Positions 29,281 through 38,055 of a DNA stretch of 64,000 nucleotides are shown piece by piece; the first letter of the stretch is position 1, and every line of letters begins with the position of its first letter. Position numbers and translations under genes: made by a program. The notes beneath the pieces are model-generated. The model was given only the letters and a program-made list of their open reading frames with translations. It was not told where the DNA came from and made no database searches. The stretch is taken from NCBI GenBank assembly GCA_021826065.1, contig JAKADY010000004.1, forward strand, positions 1-64,000, in the 5' to 3' direction. This stretch comes from Pseudomonadota bacterium. Lineage in GTDB: Bacteria > Pseudomonadota > Gammaproteobacteria > Burkholderiales > Thiobacillaceae.

Positions 29281-30399
29281 TCAGAGGTGCGGCTCGATCT
29301 GCCGGCGCAGCCACTCGTGGAAGTGGACCATGCCGTCTTCCATGGGCGACTGGTAGGGGCCCATCTGGTTGAGGCCTTGTTGCCACAGGGCCTTGCGGCC
29401 GCGGTGCATGCCGTAGCAGATGTCGTCGTCCTCCACCGCCGTTTCGCGATAGGCCGCCTGCTCGGCCGCCTTGTACTCCTCCTCGAACAGGGCGATGTCC
29501 TCCGGATAGTAGAACTCGACCACGTTCAGGCAGCTCTCCACGCCGGTGGGGACGATGTGGCTCACCACCAGGGTGTGCGGATACCACTCCACCATCACGT
29601 TGGGGTAATAGGTGAGCCAGATGGCGCCATGCTCGGGCGGCCGGCCCTCGCGGTAGCGCAAGACCTGCTCGTGCCAGCGGCGGTAGACCTCGCTGCCGGG
29701 CTTGGCCAGCGCGCTGTTCACGCCGACGGTCTGCACCGAGTACCAGTCGCCGTACTCCCACTGGAGCTGGTCGCAGTCGACGAAGTGGCCCAGCCCCGGG
29801 TGGTAGGGCACGACGTGGTAGTCCTCCAGATAGACCTCGATGAAGGTCTTCCAGTTGAAGTCGTATTGGGTGACGACCGTCTTGTCGTAGACGTAGCCGC
29901 TGAAATCGAGCGCCTGCGCGGCCTTCATCCCGGCGAGGTCCGCGTGTACGTCGCGCGGGCCCGAGAACAGCAGGCCATGCCAGCTCTGCAGGGTGGAGCG
30001 GTCCAGATTCAGACAGGGATTGCCGGGAAAGTGGGGTGCGCCGAGCAGGGTGCCGTTCAGGTCGTAGGTCCAGCGGTGGAAGGGACAGACGATGTTGTTG
30101 GCCGTGTTACGGGTGTTGCCACGGCCCTTCAGCATGATCGCCTGGCGATGGCGGCAGACGTTCGACATCAGCGCCACACCTTCGGCGTTGCGCACCAGCA
30201 TCTTGCCGCCACCATGCAGCCAGTCCAGGACCTGGTAGTCGCCGAGCTCAGGCACCATCAGCTCATGGCCGACATAGCCCGGCCCCAGCCGGAACAGGAG
30301 CTCCATCTCCAGCTCGTAGATCCGGGGATCGAAATACCAGTCCACCGGCAACGCGGGGCTGACCTTAGTGAGAACAGAACTGCCCGCCAGATCCGACAT
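29281..30399 (-). CDS. Rieske non-haem iron oxygenase, large subunit
   Basis: 372 aa. Rieske 2Fe-2S ligands C82/H84 (CRHR) and C105/H108 (CPFH). Catalytic iron site: His195 and His200 in EVYLEDYHVVPYHPGL, third acidic ligand likely in VEDDDICYGMHRG. Resembles the choline/carnitine monooxygenase-like branch of ring-hydroxylating oxygenases. No small subunit, ferredoxin or reductase gene adjoins it, so electrons must come from elsewhere. Substrate unknown. Monocistronic, between the response regulator and ompA. Confidence 0.9.
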   Translation of the reverse strand: MSDLAGSSVLTKVSPALPVDWYFDPRIYELEMELLFRLGPGYVGHELMVPELGDYQVLDWLHGGGKMLVRNAEGVALMSNVCRHRQAIMLKGRGNTRNTANNIVCPFHRWTYDLNGTLLGAPHFPGNPCLNLDRSTLQSWHGLLFSGPRDVHADLAGMKAAQALDFSGYVYDKTVVTQYDFNWKTFIEVYLEDYHVVPYHPGLGHFVDCDQLQWEYGDWYSVQTVGVNSALAKPGSEVYRRWHEQVLRYREGRPPEHGAIWLTYYPNVMVEWYPHTLVVSHIVPTGVESCLNVVEFYYPEDIALFEEEYKAAEQAAYRETAVEDDDICYGMHRGRKALWQQGLNQMGPYQSPMEDGMVHFHEWLRRQIEPHL

Positions 30400-30528
30400 G
30401 GCCCATTCCCTCTAAAAATCAACGAAAAGCAAGGTAAGCAGACAATTATCCCCCCGCCTGACGGTCGGGGCAAGCGGAATTGTGCATTTCGATATCCGAA
30501 ATACCCCCACGGTTCCGCATGCAGGCAC

Positions 30529-30556
30529 AAAAAAGCCGCATCCCGCAGGATGCGGC
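30529..30556 (-). terminator. Intrinsic terminator of the OmpA-like gene
   Basis: Minus strand: GCCGCATCC, loop TGCG, GGATGCGGC, then six T. It begins 21 bases after the stop of the OmpA-like gene. Confidence 0.88.
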
Positions 30557-30576
30557 CTTTGGCGCTGAGCGGCGGG

Positions 30577-31632
30577 TCAGGGCAGGATGCGCAGCTCCAC
30601 GCGCCGGTTGCTGGCGCGGCCCTCGACTGTCGCGTTGTCGGCAATGGGCTGGGACTCGCCGTACCCCTTGGCGCTCAGGCGGCCGGCCTCGATCCCCATC
30701 TGCACGAAATAGTCCACCACCGCCTGGGCCCGACGTTGCGACAGGTCGAGGTTGTAGGCCTCGCTGGCGCGGCTGTCGGTGTGGCCGGCGACCTCCACCT
30801 TGAGCTGTGGGTAACGCTTGAGCGTGGCCACCGCCTCGTCCAGGATCGGGCGGGCATCGGCGCGGATCTCGGCGGAGTCGTTGTCGAAGTTCACACCGCG
30901 CAGGATGATGCTGCTCGCCAGGGTGCAGCCACGCGCATCGACCTTGTCACCTTTGGGGGTGTCGGGACACTGGTCGAGGGCATCGACCACGCCATCACCG
31001 TCGCTGTCCAGTTCGCAACCCTGGGCATCGACCTTGCGGCCGGGCGGCGTGCCGGGGCAGCGGTCGAGACGGTCCACGACCCCGTCGCCGTCGCTGTCCA
31101 GTTCGCAGCCCTGGGCATCGACCCGAGCGCCACGCGGTGTGCCGGGGCAGCGGTCGAGACGGTCGACCACCCCATCGCCGTCGCTGTCCAGCTCACAGCC
31201 CTGCGCGTCGACCTTGGCGCCGGCCGGGGTGTTGGGACATTTGTCCAGACGGTCGACCACGCCGTCGCCATCGCTGTCCAGCTCGCAGCCCTGGGCGTCG
31301 ACCTTGGCGCCGGCCGGGGTGCCAGGGCAGCGATCCTTGTCATCCGGCACGCCGTCGCCGTCGCTATCCTTGACGGCAGGTGCCGGTGTGGCGGCCGGCT
31401 TGGCGGCGACCGGAGGCTCAGGACAGGGGGTGCCAAGCAATTGCTGCCCGGGACAGCCGATGGTGCGATAGAGCTCATAGCCCGTGGTGTTGCCGCTGGG
31501 ACTCGCCACGTTGCTGGGGTCGTAGAAACGGGCCTGAGCGACGGCGACCTGCGCCAGGCCAGCGGCGAGGAGACCGAGGCCGATGGCGGCCAGATGCTTA
31601 AGGCGCGCGGGTGGGCGGGTATGGGTTCGCAT
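30577..31632 (-). CDS. OmpA-family outer membrane protein with five thrombospondin type 3 repeats
   Basis: 351 aa. Signal peptide (LAAIGLGLLAAGLAQVAVA), a short Cys-containing region, then five 30-residue repeats at residues 89-238 of the form DSDGDGVVDRLDRCPGTP...VDAQGCEL, which bind calcium in the thrombospondin type 3 family and each carry two Cys. C-terminal OmpA peptidoglycan-binding domain (GVNFDNDSAEIRADARPILDE, VAGHTDSRASEAYN, SQRRAQAVVDYFV). Likely periplasmic, anchoring the cell wall; it lacks an OmpA-type barrel. Confidence 0.92.
   Translation of the reverse strand: MRTHTRPPARLKHLAAIGLGLLAAGLAQVAVAQARFYDPSNVASPSGNTTGYELYRTIGCPGQQLLGTPCPEPPVAAKPAATPAPAVKDSDGDGVPDDKDRCPGTPAGAKVDAQGCELDSDGDGVVDRLDKCPNTPAGAKVDAQGCELDSDGDGVVDRLDRCPGTPRGARVDAQGCELDSDGDGVVDRLDRCPGTPPGRKVDAQGCELDSDGDGVVDALDQCPDTPKGDKVDARGCTLASSIILRGVNFDNDSAEIRADARPILDEAVATLKRYPQLKVEVAGHTDSRASEAYNLDLSQRRAQAVVDYFVQMGIEAGRLSAKGYGESQPIADNATVEGRASNRRVELRILP
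30919..31368 (-). repeat. Five 90-bp tandem repeats inside the OmpA-like gene
   Basis: DNA encoding the five calcium-binding repeats; units are nearly identical at the DNA level, so the copy number can change by recombination or slippage without losing frame. Confidence 0.9.
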
Positions 31633-31694
31633 GGTTCTCTCCTGGGGACTGGATGAAAGTCGAGCGGCTGCCGCTGGCGTAACGGCAACCGATT

Positions 31695-32105
31695 TTATTT
31701 CTTGAGTGCGTCGCGGATCTCGCGCAGCAGCACGATGTCCTCGGGTGGGGCGGCGGGCGCGGGCGGCTGCTCGCGGCGCAGCTTGTTGATGGCCTTGATG
31801 GCGACGAAGATGGCAAAGGCGATAATCAGGAAGTCCACTGCGGTGTTGATGAAGGCCCCGTATTTGATGAGCGGCGCGCCGGCCTTCTCGGCCGCCTCAA
31901 GGGTCTCATACTCCACATTGCTCAGATTGATATAGAGGTGCTTGAAATCCACCCCGCCGAGAAGCAGCCCGATGGGGGGCATGATCACGTCCTTGACCAG
32001 CGAGTCGATGATCTTGCCGAAGGCGCCGCCGATGATGATGCCCACGGCCATGTCCACCACGTTGCCGCGCATGACGAATTCTTTGAATTCCTGGGCGATG
32101 CTCAT
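31695..32105 (-). CDS. mscL: Large-conductance mechanosensitive channel MscL
   Basis: 136 aa. Opens on membrane tension to release solutes on osmotic downshock. N-terminal helix [20 protein letters not shown], pore helix [31 protein letters not shown], second membrane helix [20 protein letters not shown], and the C-terminal helix bundle after a Pro-rich linker ([22 protein letters not shown]). Standard length. Divergent from the fumarase gene. Confidence 0.96.
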   Translation of the reverse strand: MSIAQEFKEFVMRGNVVDMAVGIIIGGAFGKIIDSLVKDVIMPPIGLLLGGVDFKHLYINLSNVEYETLEAAEKAGAPLIKYGAFINTAVDFLIIAFAIFVAIKAINKLRREQPPAPAAPPEDIVLLREIRDALKK

Positions 32106-32295
32106 GCTGCTCTCCTCCCGAGACGGGGTTGGGGACTTGATTAAGCTTAGCAGGCCCGCACTGCGCGTCTGTGACCTGTTTCACAGCTTGATTTTTTTGC
32201 CTCTAAGCCAGCGAACGACGCACCGCGGCATCAGGCCGCACCAAGTCCTGGGCTTGGCGTACACTTGCAAGGGGACATACGCATCGAACCCGGAA

Positions 32296-33816
32296 ATGAG
32301 CGTCATACGTGCGGCGGATCTGATCGAAAGTATCAGGGCCGCCTTCCAGTACATCTCCGTCTACCACCCGCCCGACTTCGTCGAGGCCCTCAAGGCGGCC
32401 TACGAGCGCGAGCAGTCGCCGGCCGCCCGCGACGCCCTGGCGCAGCTCCTGGTCAATTCCCGCATGAGCGCCGAGGGCCATCGGCCCATCTGCCAGGATA
32501 CCGGGATCGCCGTGGTCTTCCTCAAGGTCGGCATGGCGGTGCGCTGGGACGGCGACATGAGCCTGCAGGCGATGATCGACGAGGGCGTGCGCCGGGCCTA
32601 CACCGACCCGCTCAACCCGCTGCGCGCCTCGGTCCTGGCCGATCCCGCCGGGGCGCGGCGCAACACCGGCGACAACACCCCCGCCGTGGTCCACGTGGAA
32701 TTGGTGCCGGGCGACCGTGTCGAGGTCAAGCTGGCAGCCAAGGGGGGCGGCTCGGAGAACAAGGCACGCTTCGCCGTGCTCAATCCGAGTGACTCCATCG
32801 TCGACTGGGTGCTCGAGCAGGTCCCGCAGATGGGGGCCGGCTGGTGTCCACCCGGCATCCTTGGCCTGGGCATCGGCGGCACCCCGGAGAAGGCCCTGCT
32901 GATGGCCAAGGAGGCGCTGTTTGAGCCGATCGACATCCACGAATTGCGCGCCCGCGGCCCCAGCAACCGGGTCGAAGAGCTACGCCTGGAGCTGATGGAC
33001 AAGGTCAATGCCCTGGGCATCGGCGCTCAGGGTCTGGGCGGGCTCACCACCGTGCTCGACGTCAAGATCCGCGATTATCCGACCCACGCCGCTTCGCTGC
33101 CGGTGGGCTTGATCCCCAACTGCGCGGCGACCCGGCATCTGCACTTCACCCTGGACGGCAGCGGGCCGGCACGGTTCGAGCCGCCGCCGCTGTCGCTCTG
33201 GCCGGAGATCGCCTGGGAGGGGGCGGTAGGCGCCCGGCGCGTGAACCTCGACACCCTCACCCGCGCCGAGGTGTCGCAATGGCGTGCCGGCGAACGCCTG
33301 CTGCTCACCGGCCGGCTGCTGACCGGCCGCGATGCGGCGCACAAGCGCCTGATCGACCTCATCACCCACGGCGAGCCCCTGCCGGTGGACCTGAACAATC
33401 GCTTCATCTATTACGTCGGGCCGGTGGACCCGGTCGCGGGCGAGGCCGTGGGTCCTGCCGGCCCCACCACCGCCACCCGCATGGACAAGTTCACCGAACC
33501 CCTGCTCGCGCACACCGGCTTGATCGGCATGATCGGCAAGGCCGAGCGGGGCCCCGAGGCGATCGAGACCATCCGCCGGCACGGCGCCGTCTACTGCATC
33601 GCCGTGGGCGGCGCCGCCTATCTGGTGTCCAAGGCCATCACCTCGGCGCGTGTGGTCGCCTTCCCGGAGCTCGGTATGGAGGCCATCTACGAGTTCGAGG
33701 TACGCGACATGCCGGTCACCGTGGCGGTCGACAGCCAGGGCCATTCCGTGCATGAAAGCGGGCCACGCGAGTGGCGCATCAACATCGAGCGGCTGCGCCG
33801 GGCGCATCAGAGTTAA
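32296..33816 (+). CDS. fumA: Class I fumarate hydratase ([4Fe-4S])
   Basis: 506 aa from the ATG at 32296 (an upstream frame exists but overlaps the mscL promoter). TCA cycle: fumarate to malate. The three cluster Cys are C66 (RPICQDTG), C184 (GAGWCPPG) and C276 (LIPNCAATRH), spaced as in E. coli FumA. Fe-S alpha domain first, beta domain after about residue 290 (RMDKFTEPLL, GKAERGPEAIETIRRHGAVY, GGAAYLVSKAI). Oxygen-sensitive class. Transcribed alone. Confidence 0.93.
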   Translation: MSVIRAADLIESIRAAFQYISVYHPPDFVEALKAAYEREQSPAARDALAQLLVNSRMSAEGHRPICQDTGIAVVFLKVGMAVRWDGDMSLQAMIDEGVRRAYTDPLNPLRASVLADPAGARRNTGDNTPAVVHVELVPGDRVEVKLAAKGGGSENKARFAVLNPSDSIVDWVLEQVPQMGAGWCPPGILGLGIGGTPEKALLMAKEALFEPIDIHELRARGPSNRVEELRLELMDKVNALGIGAQGLGGLTTVLDVKIRDYPTHAASLPVGLIPNCAATRHLHFTLDGSGPARFEPPPLSLWPEIAWEGAVGARRVNLDTLTRAEVSQWRAGERLLLTGRLLTGRDAAHKRLIDLITHGEPLPVDLNNRFIYYVGPVDPVAGEAVGPAGPTTATRMDKFTEPLLAHTGLIGMIGKAERGPEAIETIRRHGAVYCIAVGGAAYLVSKAITSARVVAFPELGMEAIYEFEVRDMPVTVAVDSQGHSVHESGPREWRINIERLRRAHQS

Positions 33817-33834
33817 AGCAACTTCTAAAGTTTT

Positions 33835-33862
33835 TTGGATAATTGGCGATATTTGCTAAAGT
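33835..33862 (+). promoter_or_regulatory. Putative promoter for the PBP7-like gene
   Basis: -35-like TTGGAT (33835-33840), 16-base spacer, -10-like TAAAGT (33857-33862) in an AT-rich gap unusual for this region, about 34 bases before the start codon. Moderate match only. Confidence 0.4.
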
Positions 33863-33895
33863 AGTTCTAGGTCAATTTAACTCCGCGCCACCCCC

Positions 33896-34993
33896 ATGCA
33901 AAGAGCGTTCGCCCTCGCATTGACCCTTCTGGCCCTCCTCGTCCTCCCCGTCACCGGCTTCGCGCGCGAGACCTCGCCGGGTACCGCGGCAAGCGCCAAG
34001 CCGGCGGCGGTCAAGTCCGCAACCAAGAAAAAGGCTGTCGCCAGCAAGAGCAAAAAGGCCACGGCGAACAAGAAAAAGACCTCTGCCAAGACGGTGAAGA
34101 AGACGGTCCTCAAGGCCAAGCAGAATAGAGGGATCAAGGCCAGGCGCGTCGCCGCTCGGCCCGTGTCGCTGCAGGAAATGATGGGCGAACCCTATAACGG
34201 CGGCGAGCTAGTCCTGCGCTCGTCCTCCGTACTGGTGGTCGACCAGGGCACGGGCGAGCCCCTATACGCCAAGAACCCACAGAAGCCGGCCCCCATCGCC
34301 TCGATCACCAAGCTGATGACGGCCATGGTCACGCTCGATGCGGGGCTGCCACTCAATGAGGAGATCACCATCGGCCCGGAGGACGTCGATCGGATCAAGG
34401 GCACGAGCTCGCGGCTGGCGCTGGGCTCCACCCTGACGCGCGAGGAACTGTTGCATCTGGCCCTGATCGCATCGGAGAACCGGGCGGCGGCCGCCTTGAC
34501 CCGTGCCTACCCCGGGGGTCGCCCCGCCTTCATCGAGGCCATGAACCGCAAGGCGCGCGAGCTGGGCATGACCCACACCCGTTTCGTCGACGGCACCGGG
34601 CTGTCCAGCGAGAACCAATCCACTGCAGCGGATCTGGTCAGGCTGGTCGATGCGGCCTACCGCTACCCCCTCATACGTCGCATCTCCACCACCGGCAGCT
34701 ACGACCTGATCGTGCCCACCAGCAAACAGGTGCGCCATCTGGCCTTCAACAACACCAACCTGCTCACCCGCCGGGACGATTGGGAGATCGGCGTGTCCAA
34801 GACCGGCTATATCAATGAGGCCGGTCACTGTCTGGTGATGCAGGCCAAGATCGCCGAGCAGAAGGTGATCATCGTGCTGCTCGACTCCTGGGGCAAGCTC
34901 TCACGCATCGGTGACGCCAACCGCATCCGCAAGTGGCTGGAATATGGCGGCACCGGGCGACTGGCCAGTCGCACCGGCAAGGCATCGGCATGA
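33896..34993 (+). CDS. pbpG: D-alanyl-D-alanine endopeptidase, PBP7 type (S11 family)
   Basis: 365 aa. Periplasmic murein hydrolase cutting DD cross-links. Signal peptide (LALTLLALLVLPVTGFA), then a Lys/Ala-rich segment at about 33-85 that resembles histone-like tails and may bind anionic polymers. Catalytic domain: SxxK S136-ITK139, SEN-type ASENRAA, KTG in GVSKTGYINEAGH. Lacks the long C-terminal anchor of PBP5. Followed by a strong terminator. Confidence 0.93.
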   Translation: MQRAFALALTLLALLVLPVTGFARETSPGTAASAKPAAVKSATKKKAVASKSKKATANKKKTSAKTVKKTVLKAKQNRGIKARRVAARPVSLQEMMGEPYNGGELVLRSSSVLVVDQGTGEPLYAKNPQKPAPIASITKLMTAMVTLDAGLPLNEEITIGPEDVDRIKGTSSRLALGSTLTREELLHLALIASENRAAAALTRAYPGGRPAFIEAMNRKARELGMTHTRFVDGTGLSSENQSTAADLVRLVDAAYRYPLIRRISTTGSYDLIVPTSKQVRHLAFNNTNLLTRRDDWEIGVSKTGYINEAGHCLVMQAKIAEQKVIIVLLDSWGKLSRIGDANRIRKWLEYGGTGRLASRTGKASA

Positions 34994-35020
34994 TTTGACT
35001 TCGGTTGGAGAGGGTTGACA

Positions 35021-35044
35021 GGCGGCCTCAGGCCGCCTTTTTTT
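35021..35044 (+). terminator. Intrinsic terminator after pbpG
   Basis: GGCGGCC, loop TCA, GGCCGCC, then seven T. 27 bases after the pbpG stop. Confidence 0.9.
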
Positions 35045-35141
35045 GTGCCGCACAGGCGGGCACAGGCGGATGTCTTGACCTGCGTTGGCATGACGGCGGC
35101 GGCCGATAACCGGATACGTCGGTATGGAATGCGGCCAATCA

Positions 35142-35155
35142 TTGACGTGGGTCAA
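35142..35155 (+). promoter_or_regulatory. FNR/Anr-like binding site upstream of fccAB
   Basis: Perfect palindrome TTGAC-GTGG-GTCAA, matching the TTGAT-N4-ATCAA consensus of FNR/Anr/Dnr regulators in eight of ten positions. It lies 166 bases upstream of the fccA start, in a 280-base gap after the terminator where nothing else is recognised. Confidence 0.5.
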
Positions 35156-35321
35156 GGTTTCCACCCCCCGGACAAAAGTACCATGCCGAACAGCGGCCGG
35201 GTCCGGCGTTCACATGCCGGCGGCCGTCGAGACCACGGATCGAGCGCTCACCCTGTCGGTAGATGGCGGGGCAACCCTGATTGGGGCTGGGGCGACTCAC
35301 AACTCAACGAAGGAGAATGGC

Positions 35322-35891
35322 ATGCATCGAGGAGTCTGGTACGCCCTCGCCGTCGGGGGCCTCGCGGTGGCGGGCATCGCGCACGCATCGGGCACGATCG
35401 AGGCCCTGGCCCGCACCTGCAACAACTGTCATGGCGTCAACGGGGTGAGCGCCGGCGACGGCATGCCCTCCATCGGCGGGCTGCCGGAGGGTTATCTGAA
35501 AACGGTGATGATGGAGTGGAAGGAGGGCAAGCGATACTCCGCCACCATGGGCCGGCTGATCAAGGGTTATACCGAGGAGGAGATCGCGGGTCTCGCCGCC
35601 TATTTCAGCAAGCTGCCATGGACCCCCGTGGCGCAGAAGACCGATTCCAAGCTGGTCGAACGCGGCAAGCAGGCGACCCAGTCCTGCGTGAGCTGCCATG
35701 GGCCCACCGGCAAGGCGGCCATGCCCACGGCGCCGAACCTGAACGGCCAGAACGCCAAATACCTCGAGATGGAGATGCGCAAGTATCTGGATGACAGCAT
35801 ACCCATGCCGGCCATGATGCGCATGATGGCAAAACAGGTGAAGCCGGAGGACCTGGAGGCCGTCGCCCACTTTTACGCCAGCCAGAAATGA
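35322..35891 (+). CDS. fccA: Dihaem cytochrome c subunit of flavocytochrome c sulfide dehydrogenase
   Basis: 189 aa from the ATG at 35322 (ribosome site AAGGAGA; longer frames upstream are not family-like). Signal peptide MHRGVWYALAVGGLAVAGIA. Two haem-c sites: CNNCH (C33, C36, H37) and CVSCH (C122, C125, H126); Met-rich ends supply the distal ligands. Cytochrome c4-like. Takes electrons from the FAD of FccB. It precedes fccB by 14 bases. Confidence 0.92.
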   Translation: MHRGVWYALAVGGLAVAGIAHASGTIEALARTCNNCHGVNGVSAGDGMPSIGGLPEGYLKTVMMEWKEGKRYSATMGRLIKGYTEEEIAGLAAYFSKLPWTPVAQKTDSKLVERGKQATQSCVSCHGPTGKAAMPTAPNLNGQNAKYLEMEMRKYLDDSIPMPAMMRMMAKQVKPEDLEAVAHFYASQK

Positions 35892-35905
35892 CGAGGAGAC
35901 CGTTC

Positions 35906-37246
35906 ATGAACCCAATCGATCGTCGCAGTTTCATCAAGGCCCTGGCTGCCGCCCCTGCGGCCTCCGTCCTCGCCGTCCCGGCTCACGCCCAGGGCAAGCC
36001 CAAGGCGCGGGTGGTGGTCATCGGCGGCGGCTTTGGCGGGGCGACCGCCGCCAAGTATGTGAAGATGCTCGATCCGGCCATCGAGGTGACCATGATCGAG
36101 CCGAACAAGATTTACACCTCCTGCCCGCTCTCGAACGAGGTGATCTCCGGCCACCGCGACCTGGCCAGCCTGCAGGTGGGCTACGACAAGATCGCCGCGC
36201 GCGGGGTCAACGTGCTACACGACCTGGTCGAGAGCGTCGATCCGATGAAGAAGACCGTGCGGACCAAGGGGGGCAAGACCCTGTCCTATGACGCCCTGAT
36301 CATGTCGCCCGGCATCGACTTCAAGTACGACAGCGTCGAGGGCTATGACGAGAAGGTGGCCGAGATCCTGCCACATGCCTACAAGGCCGGGCCACAGACC
36401 ACCCTGCTCAAAAAGCAGTTGGAGGCCATGCCCGACGGCGGGGTGTTCATCATCAGCGTGCCGCCGCGCCCCATCCGCTGCCCGCCCGGCCCCTATGAGC
36501 GCGCCGCCCAGGTCGCCTGGTACTGCAAGACCCACGGTAAGCCCAAGGCCAAGGTGCTGATCCTCGACGCCAACGACTCGCACTCCAAGCAGGCCCTCTT
36601 CCGCCAGGCCTGGCGTGAACTCTACGGCTACGGCAAGGGGGAGATGATCGAATGGGTGCCTGCCGCCGAGGACGGCAAGGTCGTGCGGGTGGACCCGAAG
36701 ACGCGTACCGCCTACACCAACTTCGGCGAGCACAAGGCCGATGTGCTGAACCTGATCCCCTTGCACCACGCCGGCCACATCGCCCTCAAGACGGGACTTG
36801 CCAACGAGCGCGGCTGGTGCGAGGTGGTGCCGATGACCATGGAGTCGGCCGTGCACAAGGACATCTACCCGGTGGGGGATGCCTGCATCGCCGGCGAGCT
36901 GCCAGTGTACGACATGCCCAAGAGCGCGCACATGGCCAACACCCAGGCCAAGGTGGCGGCCGGCGCCATCGTCGCCAAGATCAATGGGCTGCCGCCGCCC
37001 ACGCCCTGGTATGTCAACACCTGCTACAGCCTGGCGGGTGAGAACTATGGCTTCTCGGTCGTCCACATCTACCGCGTGGAGAACAACAAGTTCGTCTACA
37101 TCACCGCCGCCGGCGGCGTCTCCCCGGCCGATGCGCCGGCACAGGGCGACAAAGCTGCCGTCAAGGTGCCGCGCGTCCAGTATGCGCTGGAGGCGCAGTA
37201 CCTCATGGGCTGGTGGCGCAACATCATGGCGGATGCCTTTGCCTGA
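35906..37246 (+). CDS. fccB: Flavocytochrome c sulfide dehydrogenase, flavoprotein subunit
   Basis: 446 aa from the ATG at 35906. Oxidises sulfide in the periplasm and passes electrons to FccA. Twin-arginine signal (DRRSFIKALAAAPAASVLAV), FAD-binding VVVIGGGFGGATAAKYV. After removal of about 30 residues, Cys73 (CPLSNEV) aligns with the Cys that holds FAD covalently, and C192 (RCPPGPYER) and C373 (NTCYSL) with the redox disulfide of the Allochromatium enzyme. All key Cys are present, so the enzyme looks functional. Confidence 0.94.
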   Translation: MNPIDRRSFIKALAAAPAASVLAVPAHAQGKPKARVVVIGGGFGGATAAKYVKMLDPAIEVTMIEPNKIYTSCPLSNEVISGHRDLASLQVGYDKIAARGVNVLHDLVESVDPMKKTVRTKGGKTLSYDALIMSPGIDFKYDSVEGYDEKVAEILPHAYKAGPQTTLLKKQLEAMPDGGVFIISVPPRPIRCPPGPYERAAQVAWYCKTHGKPKAKVLILDANDSHSKQALFRQAWRELYGYGKGEMIEWVPAAEDGKVVRVDPKTRTAYTNFGEHKADVLNLIPLHHAGHIALKTGLANERGWCEVVPMTMESAVHKDIYPVGDACIAGELPVYDMPKSAHMANTQAKVAAGAIVAKINGLPPPTPWYVNTCYSLAGENYGFSVVHIYRVENNKFVYITAAGGVSPADAPAQGDKAAVKVPRVQYALEAQYLMGWWRNIMADAFA

Positions 37247-37377
37247 GGACAGGCGAGGGCCGACATCGATCGTCCACGCTCAAACGCTGGCCGCTGCGAC
37301 CATTGGGCGGCCGGCGTTGTCGTATCTGCGCCGGCTTTGTGCCGATCTGCTAAGCTTAAACTTTTTGACCTCTGCAC

Positions 37378-38049
37378 GTGCACGAACCCGTCCTCAGCGT
37401 GACCGATCTGGCCTGCGCCCGTGGCGACCGCCAGCTCTTCCGGGGCATGAGTTTCCAGGTCCATCCCGGCGAGATCCTGCTCGTACAGGGCGGCAATGGC
37501 CGCGGCAAGACCAGCCTGTTGCGGCTGTTGACGGGGCTTTCCACTCCCCTTCAGGGCGAGATCCGCTGGCGTGGCGAGCACATCCAGCGTTGTCGGGAGC
37601 GCTATCATGCCGAGATGGCCTATATCGGTCATGTCAATGGCATCAAGGACGATCTCACACCGCTGGAGAATCTGCGCATGGCGGCTGGCCTGGCCGGCCG
37701 CAGGCTCGACGAATCCCTGGCGGAACAGACGCTCGGCCGCCTGGGGCTCGCCAGCTGCCTGGACCTACCCGCGCGCGTGCTCTCATTCGGGCAGCGCCGT
37801 CGCGTCGCCCTGGCCGGGGTGCTCACGGCCGGCGCCCTGCTCTGGATCCTCGACGAGCCCCTGACGGGGCTGGACGTGCATGGTGTAGCCCTGCTGGAGA
37901 ATCTATTGCACGAACACACCGCGCAGGGTGGGCTGGTGGTGATGACCACCCACCAACCCCTGTCTCTCACCGGCGCTCGCATCCGGCCGCTGCGTGTGGG
38001 CGATGCCGACGTCACCCCGCCGCCGGAACTCACCGATCAAGGGCAATGA
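37378..38049 (+). CDS. ccmA: Cytochrome c maturation ATPase CcmA
   Basis: 223 aa, GTG start. ATPase of the CcmABCD complex that releases holo-CcmE. Walker A GGNGRGKTS, signature LSFGQRRRVALAGVL, Walker B LLWILDEPLTGLD, H-loop VVMTTHQ. First gene of a complete ccmABCDEFGHI order 130 bases after fccB. Confidence 0.95.
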   Translation: MHEPVLSVTDLACARGDRQLFRGMSFQVHPGEILLVQGGNGRGKTSLLRLLTGLSTPLQGEIRWRGEHIQRCRERYHAEMAYIGHVNGIKDDLTPLENLRMAAGLAGRRLDESLAEQTLGRLGLASCLDLPARVLSFGQRRRVALAGVLTAGALLWILDEPLTGLDVHGVALLENLLHEHTAQGGLVVMTTHQPLSLTGARIRPLRVGDADVTPPPELTDQGQ

Positions 38050-38055
38050 CCGCCG

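Noticed and set aside
30919-31368. Regular repeats considered as a CRISPR array
   Set aside because: Units are 90 bases, contiguous without variable spacers, and encode in-frame calcium-binding repeats.
27991-31656. Very long open frame of over 1200 codons on the plus strand
   Set aside because: It runs antisense to xerD, ogt, the response regulator, the Rieske oxygenase and ompA, all of which have clear family motifs. Its translation is low-complexity His/Asp/Arg/Gly-rich text typical of GC-rich antisense frames.
35898-35914. ACCGTTCATGAAC at the fccB start, resembling the CCGTTCATGGCC block of the dispersed element
   Set aside because: Only about ten bases match, it includes the ribosome site and start codon of fccB, and none of the other blocks are present.
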